The translations under genes and the position numbers were made by a program. This document shows positions 55,516 to 64,000 of a stretch of 64,000 bases of DNA, piece after piece (within the stretch, counting starts at the first letter, position 1; every line of letters starts with the position of its first letter). Origin of the DNA: Paraphaeosphaeria minitans. Its lineage: Eukaryota; Ascomycota; Dothideomycetes; Pleosporales; Didymosphaeriaceae. The notes under the pieces are model-generated. The model made no database searches. It had not been told where the DNA came from and worked only from the letters and a program-made list of their open reading frames with translations. The DNA is taken from positions 1,426,001-1,490,000 of the forward strand of contig WJXW01000014.1 in NCBI GenBank assembly GCA_015832175.1, given 5' to 3'.

Positions 55516-56370
55516 ACCGACGAGAGCAGCGGCAGTCACTTGACGCCTCCAGCGAAGCGCGCCTGCCTCTGTGCGGACGAGCCCCTCTGCGCCCATCTGC
55601 GCCCATCTGCGCCGGGCGCCAGCGTGCCGAAGCGAGAAGCGAGAAGCGAGAGAAGAGACCCGCCGTTAGGCCGCAATCACAACCCTAACCCCAATCCCAT
55701 CCCGAACCGGACCTTTTAGCGGCCCCCATCGCACCTGCCTCGCACCAGCCTCGCACCTCCTTCGCACCTCCTTCGCACACCCCCCATCGCGCACACCCCC
55801 CATCGCGCCTGCCCCCGCCTGCCCGCCTGCCCCCGGCCCTCCGGCCCCCCTGTCCGCCTGCCCCCCCGCCCTCTCACCGTGCCCGTCTACGCGCCCGCTT
55901 CCCGCTCACTCCTCGCTGCATCTCGTCCGCCATCCTCCACCTCCCCATTGGCCCCCTCCACATCCTCATTGGTCCCTCCCCAGCCCCTGCCTGCCGCCCA
56001 AATGCCTTCACTGGACGCCAGAAGCCCGCCCGCTGTGCTGTCTCTGCAGCCACCACTTTCACCTCGTCGAACCGCCCTCTCCCTCCCTCCGCGACCCGCT
56101 ACATTAACGCTACCAAGTGCCCTCCGCCCGCAGGGTCTGCTCTGATCTTCGACTGCTGTGCCGCTATCCTGCACTCACCATGGTTGTCTCATCCACCCGG
56201 AGCCCCAGATAGAACCCACCCAAGCACAGTCCGAGCACAGTGTCCCGGTGCACTGTCGACTGTCCCCATGGTAAGTCGGCCTTTCGCCGCCCTCTCGCCG
56301 CCCCCTCTGTCTGACCCTCGCATAGCTGCCCACCACGCCCGGTACACATACTTCTCTTGCACCCAGCGAA

Positions 56371-58862
56371 ATGTTCGACCGCGGCAAGTCGCAACCGCTC
56401 TTCGTCGCCGCCGTCTCTGCCCGCACTTCGCTGGAGCGTCCGTCTTCTCACATCAGCGAAGCATACACCGACATTGAAGATGATTCGAGTGATTTCGAAG
56501 AGTACAGCCTCCGCTCCTCGGTAAGCCGTGCATCCAGAACACGCGTGGTTCCCACTTTTAACCCCCCCCCCCACAGAACGACAATCGCAGAAGTCAGACC
56601 ACCATCTCTACTTTTGAAGAGGTGCACACTCCAAGAGACGAGATTCGACCCCAATTTGCCGAATGGTACCTTCCCAAGCCCGTAGAGGGTCCAAGAGGCC
56701 CTCATCTATTTCGAACTTCTCAGGCCTCGGCCGATTTTGATTTTGCTTTGCAGCTGTCCCCTTTGTTCCCCAGAGAGCCGCCGTCTCGCATCCAGACGTC
56801 GTTTCGTGGAACTACTCCAGAGACGGTCGTTCCCAGGAGAGAGTACAACAACATTGCTTCGGCTGTCGCTCACCTTGATACCACCGAGGTACGCGCGTGG
56901 ACGTCTCAAGAGGTCGCGACTTGGATGTATCAGAATGGTTTTGAAGACGACATCATCGACAGATTCGAAGCTCACGATATAACGGGAGCAGTCTTGCTCG
57001 ACCTGCAGTTTGACGATCTGAAAGAGCTGGAGATCCAATCTTTTGGCAAGCGTCACGAGCTGTGGAACCAGATCGATTCGCTGCGGACATCGGAGGGGCT
57101 CGTTTCGCCCGTAGCTGCAGCGCCCACTCCTTTCCAAGACATCGACCGACCTTGCACAGAAGCAAGGCAGAGATCAAAGAGTAAGAACAGGGAGCGACGC
57201 CATCGTGACAAGTCGCGGGGTGTCGAATGCGACGGCGAGGATGCGAAGACGCCCGTTACACCAGGAGGTGGGCGAAGACGAAGAGGTCGGCGACATCGAA
57301 ACCTCGGCGACGACATCATTACACCAGCCGAGTCCGTATCCATTGTAGCCATTGAGCAACTCCTGCCCAAGCCTCATAAATGCGCCAAGGGCGAGCGGTG
57401 TGCCAAATGGAGGAAGCAGCAGAGACAACTAGCGAGGCTCCAAGAGGAGCATGGCTTCCCAATCTCGCCCGAGAACGGGGGACAAATCTTCATTGCTGGA
57501 GATCCAGGAAATGCCGATATCGCAGCACGCGCGGTAGATGGAGTTTACCGTCCAACTTCAGATGCGATTCCGTCTGTCGTGGCATCGTCCGACTTGCTGG
57601 GTCCTGGCCAGTTGCCCGAGTTCGACTTGAAGGAAGATGCTTTGCAGACAGTACAGTCGCGTGATCCGCAAGACAACGTTCGTCAGTTTCTTACCCTGCA
57701 AGGCGTTCAAAAGCCGTACACCACAGCAACGCCTATTGAGGCTCCCCCAACGCCACCCGTGGACATGTTTTCCCCTCGACCGTCAACCGTGCAACCTCAT
57801 CACTACCATCAGCAGCACTCGGCTTTCTCGGCGTCTACATCGGCACACACTTCTGCTTCTTTCGACTCATCCACTCCCGCCCTTCATCCTCCAGAATTCA
57901 CTCCTGCACCCCATTTCAATTTGAAGATGCTGCCCAAGCTTAACATCCCGCCCCCACGCTCCATGTCTGCAGGTCCTCAGTGCAACGTTACACGTAGTAC
58001 TGTCCACGCCAGTCCGCAGGTGCCACCTGACACCGCCTTTTCACCATGCCGGACCGCATCTCCAACTGGTGTCTACCGGTTTGGCACGCCGTTCTCCGAG
58101 ATGGATGCTCCGGTAACAGCCATCCCAGCAGGTCCTGTTTCACGTGATACAAGCCAGTCGGTACCACCCAATATGCAGTACAGGGACCCGGTGCAACGAT
58201 TCGGGTCACGAGTCGATTGGCGCCGACCTTCGTTACCTCTACCGGCGCTTAACGAAGACCAAGTGTTCAGCCCAGCGGGTCCTTCCGATGGGGATTCTGA
58301 CACCTTGAACGAGACGCAATTCTCCGGCGAAGACAGCCCTGTGTCTGATCCCACTCTGACGGCGCTACCGGGCCGTGGTACTTTCAAGGGAGGGTTCGTG
58401 TACAATGGCGTGTACCACCATGGCTGGATGAAGAAGCGGCGCACCAAGTTGCTCCGCCATGAGTGGCAGGACCACCATGTTCGCCTGCAGGGCACCACGC
58501 TCGCCATGCATGCAAACGAGCTACCTTCGTCGTTTGCATTGCAGACCATCGACGTGGACGACTACGCTGTCGCTTGCTCATCGCTAGCGTCAAACAAGCT
58601 CTCTGCCAAACTCCGTGCGCTGAAGCTATCCGCTGGCCACAAGGAAAAGGACGGCGTCCCCGCTGCTTTCGAGTTCCAGCTTGTGCCCACGGCGCCCGGC
58701 AAAGGGGAGATTAGAAAGCTGTTGCCCAGTGGCAAGGTACACCACTTTGCTGTCAAGTCGCGCGACGGCCGCATCGACTGGATGCGCGAGCTCATGCTGG
58801 CGAAAGCTCTCAAGGCCAAGAGCGATGGCTACGCTGTTGTCATCAACGGTGCTGCTGTCTAG
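56371..58862 (+). CDS. SAM and PH domain protein (Boi-like polarity factor)
   Basis: Two exons (56371-56520 and 56577-58862) join to 811 residues. Seen: an acidic N-tail with TDIEDDSSDFEEYS; a SAM domain at about 140-205 (VRAWTSQEVATWMYQNGFED, then HDITGAVLLDLQFDDLKEL); a basic patch RGRRHRNLGDD around 280; and a long Pro/Ser/Thr-rich region with PxxP sites (about 400-640). The C-terminal PH domain is at about 665-795 (GWMKKRRTKLLRHEWQDHHV, AFEFQLVP, VHHFAVKSRDGRIDWMREL). Yeast Boi1/2 have SH3-SAM-PxxP-PH and act with Cdc42 and exocyst at growth sites. This protein shares the SAM-to-PH order but no SH3 is visible. Boi relationship is inferred from architecture. Confidence 0.85.
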
Positions 58863-59710
58863 CTTGCTCCTTTCCTGGGCGAACTCAAAATGAACGCGCG
58901 AATTGTATTCGACGCTTGTCTCTTTCTGTGTGCGATTCTACTTCTCGCGAGCGTGCTAGCGATCATCCATTTCTGCTTTTACAATATCAATACCCCGTGA
59001 CTTCTACCTTGGAGGTACATTGACGACTCTCTCATTTTCTCATGGTTGCTTTCTTGGAGTCGATGAAGCTGGTTCTCGCTCTCCCCTCTTCCATCTGCGC
59101 AGCGGCATACTTTGTTCTATTTCACTTGGAGAGTTATGCGGGACCGCGAGGTTAGTTGAAGGAGTAAAAGTTTCTCCTGCATTCTGGGAGCTGACAATGT
59201 GTTCGTTTGAGGCTGTACAGATGGCATGGTATGCGCAACAATGTCGAGCAGGCATAAGATCATTACCCGGTTTCCCTGAAATGAGACACGATGAACGCAA
59301 TTAAACTGCAAGTCGAGCCCATATCTCACTGTTTTTGCCAAGAAACCAAGTTAATTTGTGCCCTTTGCCTCGTTCTGGCTTGTGCGTGTGTGTGTGTGCG
59401 CGGGTAAATGGGGCTGGGCTCGGCTCAGAGCCATAGCATGATTTGGTATCGTAGGTATAGCATAAACCACGGTATTTTAGCCCCGTAGGCAGGTAAGCCA
59501 GGAACGCAGGCGCATGACGTCCCGGGTGCGCTCGTTTTTGGTCGTCTCACGTTCCGGTTGGAATGGAACGCAGGACGCTGATGCTGATGGATAGACTACC
59601 TACAGTGGTAAATTGTAAAGCGTGACGCGGGGCCGGCCGCGGGAAGAGAAAGTCATGCTACTAGGTAGGTGGGTTGGGTAGGTGGGTAGGTAGACAAGGA
59701 TCTGTCACGT

Positions 59711-59775
59711 CATGTCCACTTCACGCCATGTCCACTTCACGCCATGTCCACTTCACGCCACTTCACGTCACGTCA
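59711..59775 (+). repeat. 16-bp minisatellite CATGTCCACTTCACGC
   Basis: Three perfect tandem copies at 59711-59726, 59727-59742 and 59743-59758, then shortened CACTTCACGTCACGTCAC. Confidence 0.9.
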
Positions 59776-59862
59776 CATTAGGTACGCTCCGAGGTAAGCT
59801 CGTGGTGTCTGTTGTGTGTTTATTTTAATCTTATTTTTTGGGCGGGCTGCTTGAACATTTTG

Positions 59863-59866
<4 letters not shown>

Positions 59867-59934
<68 letters not shown>
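59867..59934 (+). repeat. (CT)34 microsatellite
   Basis: An uninterrupted run of about 34 CT dinucleotides, bordered by GGAAA and TTTTCGC. Perfect dinucleotide tracts of this length are expected to be highly length-variable between strains. Confidence 0.95.
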
Positions 59935-59937
<3 letters not shown>

Positions 59938-60247
59938 CGCTGGGTAGGTAGGTAGTACATGAAATCCTCTCCCTACGTTGCGTCTGCTCCTAGCTAGCTA
60001 CGATGGGCCATGGTACCCGCACGCGAGACGACTTTGTCCGCATCACGGTTCGGGCGAGGGAGTGGTTGTTTTCGGGCAGCTGGGTGGGTTTGAATGGAGC
60101 GTGGGGCTTGCGTGTGAGAGGGAGCGGGTTGGCGTGTGCTGCGCCCGCAGATGATTCGAGGGACCGTGTTCTCGCTGGGCATAAGACGCATGCGGAGTTT
60201 GGATACGTGATCGGATCAGGATTAGGTCGCGATCGGAACATCACCGT

Positions 60248-60345
60248 CATCGGGAAGGGGGAGCATGAGAATGGTTTGGTTTGGCTGATTGAACAGCACT
60301 ATCATCGGGAAAGGGGAGCATGAGAATAGTTTGGATTGGCTGATT
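60248..60345 (+). repeat. 43-bp direct duplication
   Basis: Two 43-bp copies, 60248-60290 and 60303-60345, differ at a few bases and are separated by 12 bp. Both begin CATCGGGAA and end TTGGCTGATT. Confidence 0.88.
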
Positions 60346-60688
60346 TGAATAAATCCCATAATATGGCAAAAGACTGGCTTTGTTCCCGTCAAAATAGTTC
60401 ACTACGGTGAGCGGTCGTGATGGCGTTCGAAACCCAGTCTGCTCACATACGCCTTCGGTCTACCGGCTGACAGAAAGACGTACGGCGAGCCAATTTGCAA
60501 GAAGTCGATTGCGCGGATAGTTTTCAAAATGTACAGACGTGTCGCTGCTCAACGAGTAGCGGGTTTCGGGAGTCGATGGAGGCACTCCGGATAGCGTCAA
60601 GGGTTGAATGAAACGAAACTGAAGTCAAAGACCCGAAGGTGGGTCCACACCATCTGATCAAGCCATCTCAAGGGTGCGAACAGGCGCT

Positions 60689-61198
60689 CTACGAGCAAGG
60701 CATGCCGGGGAAGCGGCAATTGGGGTCGGCCTCTGGGTCAGCCACTGGTTCGGCTTCGGCCTCAGCCTCAGCTTCGCGCTTTCCGATGGGCTGGCCGGGG
60801 AGTCTATGCATGTTAGCATCTTTTCTCATGTATCAAACGTCAGCTCATTCACCTCTTGAAACCAGAGCCCCAGCCAGGTGCAGCCTCAGCACTGCGCGAA
60901 CATGGCATTCCCGGGAAGCGGCAGTTAGGGTCAGCTTCTGGGTCGGCCTCTGGGTCGGCCTCTGGCTCAGCTTCACGCTTGCCAATGGGCTGGCCGGGGA
61001 GCCTACTCGCATTAATGAAGCCACCTACTACATGTCACGGTATGTCACTTACCTCTTGAAGCCAGAGCCCCAGCCAGGGTTGGCCTCAGCATCGCGCGAG
61101 CATGGCATGCCCGGGAAACGGCAGTTTGGATCGGGGAGGGCTGCTGCGTAGACGGCAGTGCCAAAGATGGCGGCAACAATGGCGGTCGTGAACTTCAT
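60689..61198 (-). CDS. ppg1: Alpha-type mating pheromone precursor, two-peptide repeat
   Basis: Three exons (61053-61198, 60853-61002, 60689-60803) join to 136 residues. Signal peptide MKFTTAIVAAIFGTAVYAA is followed by three copies of NCRFPGMPCS. Its C-x3-P/K-G-x-P-C core matches Pezizomycotina alpha-pheromones (Cys-6-residues-Cys). Each copy follows a pure X-Ala/X-Pro ladder (EAEPEADPEADPEADP in copy 2), the mark of Kex2 plus Ste13-type trimming. After copies 1 and 2 come another ladder (DAEANP, SAEAAP), GWGSGF, Lys-Arg, LPGQPIG and Lys-Arg. Both introns (61003-61052, 60804-60852) split the Arg codon of GF-Lys-Arg, so retention reads Lys-Arg-stop. The last copy ends at its own Ser. A kexin-processed RiPP is the main alternative; no RiPP enzymes are nearby. 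Its promoter faces MSM1. Confidence 0.82.
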
Positions 61199-62020
61199 GG
61201 TGCTGAATGAGGACCGAATGAGAGCAGTTGTAGTTGGAGATGCCTCGACTTGCGAAGGACTGGAGTTTGATGTCGATGCCGGGTCTGAAGTGCTTTGAAT
61301 CAAGGGGTATTTATGTTTTCAAGAATACTTGGCTGGGAGTGGGAACATGATAGGAACCTGTCCCGTTACATGATGCTCAATGGCCCTCATGGTGGTCAAT
61401 AAAGGACGCATAGACGTGCGGGGTGAATAGAGGCGGCAGGCGGCCACACGTGGTCCATGCCTCTATTGAGGTTCTATTGAGCGTCTGCGTTCACTGGCAG
61501 CCGACGAGTGCTCCTGGTCTAGGATCATCGGCCGCTCTTCTCGACTGCTGCAGCTTCTCTTGGAGGCTTGCCGTGCAGGCGTCCTGAGTGGTCACCACTA
61601 GCAAGGAAGCACTTGACGTCTGACGAGCGTTGGCCCTGGCATGGAGGAGGCGTCGAAACAGATGAGAAGATGGTGAAGTTGCAAGGCGTAGGCTTGCCGT
61701 TTTGAGATCTGAATAGGCACGCGAGAGGCCGAGTCTTGGCAGCGATGAAGCCGCCATCCACCAAAAGCATCCCGACAGCGCGGTTGAAAGGTTTTCGACG
61801 GGACTCCATCTGTGGTTTTCGAAAAGACCCGATTCGTAGTGTTTGGAAGGCGCCGCGCGTGTGCCGCAGTCATCAATAATGCAGGCCGTGGTGCAACAGC
61901 TGTTCGCGAGAGGGTCACGTGAACACCCGAGGCCGGGCCGGAGCGGTGCCGTCGGACGCGTCTGGCAGCCAACGTTGAAGCTGAAGCTGGAGCTGGAGCG
62001 CAAGACGAAGCAGTTGAAGA
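61199..62020. promoter_or_regulatory. Divergent upstream region, pheromone precursor / MSM1
   Basis: About 820 bp between two starts. The pheromone side (61199-61320) is the likely core promoter, with TATTTATG at 61308-61315 about 110 bp from the ATG. Frames such as 61491-62192 on the minus strand have no support. I did not find a convincing HMG-box (ACAAT-type) cluster. Confidence 0.4.
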
Positions 62021-63903
62021 ATGCGCGCACGCCTCGCCCACGCAACGGCGGGTGCGCCCCGGAGCATCTGGCCACCACAGTCTCGCCCACGGGCATCGTG
62101 GCCTCGGATGTGGACCTGCAGCTCCAGCGCCCGGCGCCCGTTCGCGTCGCAGCAGCAGCAGCAGCAGCAGGCAGCTGGCGACCGCAAGCCATACTACATC
62201 ACCACGCCCATCTTCTACGTCAACGCCGGTTCGCATGCCCCCATGACACAGCCCTGCGCAGCACGCCGGGCGGCTAACTCTGGGCACCAGCGCCGCACGT
62301 CGGCCACCTGTACACGCTGGTGCTGACCGACATCCTCAAGCGCTGGCGGGTGCTCAAGGGCGAGACGGCCCTCATGTGCACGGGGACCGACGAGCACGGA
62401 TTGAAGGTGCAGCGCGCGTCTGCAAAAGCCGGCATCGACCCGCAGCTGTTTTGCGACCAGGGCGCCGCCCTCTTCAAGGAGCTCGCCGCCAGAGCCCTCG
62501 TGTCCTACGATCACTTCGTGCGCACCACCGACGCCGACCACCAGGACGCCGTCGCATACGCCTGGTTCCTGCTCCACGAAAAGGGCCTCATCTACACCAA
62601 GAAGCACGAGGGATGGTACTCGGTCGCCGACGAGGCCTTCTACCCGCCGTCGGCAGTGCAGCCGCACCTCGATCCGTCCACCGGCCGCAAGATCATGGTG
62701 TCGATCGAGACGCGCAGCGAGGTCGAGTGGTCGTCTGAGGAGAACTACCACTTCCGCCTCTCCCACTTCCGCCGCCCGCTGCTCCAGTTCTACCGTGAGA
62801 ACCCAGAGTGGATCGCCCCCGCCCACCGCATGAAGGACGTCGTGCAGGCCGTCGAGTCGGGCCTGGAGGACTTGTCCATCTCCCGGCCCTCAGAGCGCCT
62901 CTCCTGGGGCATCCGCGTTCCCCAAGACAGCTCGCAGACCATCTACGTCTGGCTCGATGCCCTCATGAACTACGTCACAAAAGCCGGCTACCCCTGGGCT
63001 CCTGGTCGCGAGCACGCCGGCGGCTGGCCAGCAGACTGCCATGTCATCGGCAAGGACATCGTCCGCTTTCACTGCATCTATTGGCCTGCCTTCCTGATGG
63101 CGCTCGGCCTTCCACTACCCAAGAGGATACTCACCCATGCGCACTGGACTCTGGGCGGCTCCAAGATGTCAAAGTCCACCGGACGAGTTGTCGATCCCTT
63201 TCTTGCTCTGGACCGATTCGGCCCAGACGTAATGCGCTGCTACCTCGCGCACGACGGCGGCATCCAAGACGATGGCAACTACGACAACATGCAGATCATC
63301 AAGCTATACAACAACCTCTTGTGGGCCCAGATCGGCAATCTTCTGTCGCGCATTACACGAGGCAAGAAATGGAGCGTACGAGGCGCAATCCAACGCATAG
63401 GCCCCCTGCCTGCTTCGGACTGGGCAAATACCCAAAGTTCGGAATTCCACAGTACTTTATCAAGGTTTCCTTCCAACGTTGCAGAGTCGTTGGATGCACA
63501 CGACCCTCGTCGCGCTATTCGCATCATTGCGGACTTGATCCGATCAGTAAGTGTTGCATACGCGCCGTCGTCGCCGCTTTCTAACCACCTCCAGTCGAAT
63601 CAGTATGTCCAGATGTCCGCCCCATGGCAAAAGATCCTCGACTACGGCCCTGGTATGCCTGGCGAAGAGGTGGACAGAACTGTGTACCTAGCATCAGAGG
63701 CTTTGCGCATAGCTGGCATCCTCCTGCAGCCGTACATGCCGAACAAGGCCAAGACTATGCTTGACCAGCTAGGTGTCGACGACGCACGGCGCACATTTGA
63801 ATACTGCGCCGTTGGGCGTGATTTGCATTATGGAACACCGACAGCCGAACTGGGTGTGAAGTATGAAGGTGCGTTGTTTCCGCCCTTGTCAAGCGAAGAG
63901 TAG
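62021..63903 (+). CDS. MSM1: Mitochondrial methionyl-tRNA synthetase
   Basis: Two exons (62021-62228 and 62291-63903) join to 606 residues. It charges mitochondrial tRNA-Met. Seen: an Arg/Ser/Pro-rich N-terminus typical of a matrix presequence (about 1-45), a run of seven Gln coded by CAG repeats, then [22 protein letters not shown]. The HIGH-like PHVGH spans the 62-nt intron. Next come MCTGTDEHGLKVQ, WYSVADEAFYPPS, IYVWLDALMNYVT, and GKDIVRFHCIYWPAFLMALG. KMSKS follows (GGSKMSKSTGRVVDP, about 365-380), with the anticodon-binding helical domain after it. The bacterial-type short form without a C-terminal tRNA-binding domain supports the mitochondrial enzyme. The start ATG at 62021 is the first in frame that gives a targeting-like leader. 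Confidence 0.92.
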
Positions 63904-64000
63904 GAGACTGCGTTGTCTCCGCTGTTCTTGTACAAACATGACATGTAAAATAAAAACGCGTCCAATACTATGCGATGAGTCCTAGTTGTGTAGATAGTAC
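63904..64000. other. MSM1 3' flank
   Basis: The last 97 bases hold AATAAAA-like sequence (63948-63955, AAAATAAAAA), a plausible polyadenylation signal for MSM1. Confidence 0.5.

Larger units (their letters stand above)
52742..56370. other. Repeat-rich 3.6-kb intergenic region
   Basis: No gene could be supported between the zinc-cluster factor and the SAM-PH gene. Seen: its own promoter region to about 53.1 kb, unrecognised frames at 53.1-54.0 kb, CTAGGTAGG-type words scattered over 54.0-55.2 kb, three distinct tandem arrays (listed separately), and a C-rich tract with GCACCTCCTTC and CCGCCTGCCC repeats at 55735-55870. The last 110 bp may contain a 5' UTR intron of the SAM-PH gene (donor GTAAGT at 56269, acceptor CCCAG at 56366). 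Confidence 0.55.
58863..60688. other. Repeat-rich intergenic region
   Basis: About 1.8 kb with the SAM-PH 3' UTR on the left and the 3' flank of the pheromone-precursor gene on the right. It contains several repeats listed separately and unrecognised short frames (e.g. 59020-59304, 60003-60323). No gene supported. Confidence 0.5.

Noticed and set aside
54889..55606. Leu/Ser/Cys-rich 235-codon minus-strand frame
   Set aside because: Generated by the AGCAGC and GTAG arrays; poly LPTYLPTY and LLFSARCC segments are not a real protein.
55676..55700. CAACCCTAACCCC as a telomere-like tract
   Set aside because: Only one CCCTAA unit is present; not an array, so chance is sufficient.
60405..60445. 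GGCGTTCGAAACC as a tRNA T-arm
   Set aside because: No acceptor, D or anticodon stem could be paired around it.
60639..61151. Plus-strand frame with GSASGSASGSASR repeats
   Set aside because: It is the antisense of the pheromone precursor; the minus strand has signal peptide, processing sites and correct introns.
62808..63584. 258-codon plus-strand frame inside MSM1
   Set aside because: Shadow frame; the MetRS frame with KMSKS is intact across the same bases.

Overview
This window is nuclear DNA of a filamentous ascomycete (Pezizomycotina). Dothideomycetes is my best guess, from gene content and style rather than any single marker. Every gene recognised is eukaryotic. Introns are mostly 45-80 nt with GT-AG borders and branch-site-like CTAAC/CTGAC near the 3' end. 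Intergenic spaces are full of simple repeats such as GTAG, CT and CTAGGTAGG-like tracts. I could model 24 protein-coding genes by joining exons, and in each the joined reading frame closes exactly. No tRNA, rRNA or CRISPR was seen.

Layout. 0.7-9.5 kb: securin-like protein (-), tropomyosin (+), F-BAR/DEP/RhoGAP (-), geranylgeranyltransferase I beta (+), Rrp17/Nol12 (+). 10.6-21 kb: small membrane protein (-), two minisatellites, a full-length ABCC transporter (-), ornithine aminotransferase (-). 21.3-26.4 kb: 15-bp satellite, eIF2 gamma (+), and a 2.4 kb AT-rich gene desert that looks mutated. 26.4-39.6 kb: a dense housekeeping block with WD40-cyclophilin (-), Rrp9 (-), Rpt4 (+), Nat9-like acetyltransferase (-), 3-beta-HSD-like dehydrogenase (+), Atp11 (-), Ste24 (+) and cytochrome c1 (+). 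40.9-52.7 kb: DUF2235 hydrolase (+), gamma-glutamyltransferase (+), Prp39 (-), an unknown fungal protein (-) and a Zn2Cys6 regulator (-). 52.7-64 kb: a repeat-rich 3.6 kb spacer, a SAM-PH protein (+), a second repeat-rich spacer, an alpha-pheromone-type secreted peptide precursor (-) and mitochondrial methionyl-tRNA synthetase (+).

How the genes work together. Most are unlinked housekeeping functions arranged in divergent or convergent pairs; there is no biosynthetic cluster. Three genes have a loose functional tie. Ste24 trims CAAX-modified proteins including a-type pheromone in yeast, Cdc43 prenylates Rho GTPases, and the RhoGAP acts on such GTPases. The alpha-type precursor near 61 kb is the partner class of pheromone.

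The most striking object is that precursor gene (60689-61198). It carries three copies of a Cys-bridged peptide and two copies of a second Gly/Trp peptide. Each is preceded by a ladder of X-Ala/X-Pro dipeptides, and introns sit at the same place inside the Lys-Arg processing site of each repeat. If either intron is retained, translation stops directly after Lys-Arg, so splicing could set both the number and the kind of peptide released. Two GC-AG introns (tropomyosin and the Zn2Cys6 factor) and a RhoGAP domain without the usual arginine finger are further points of interest.
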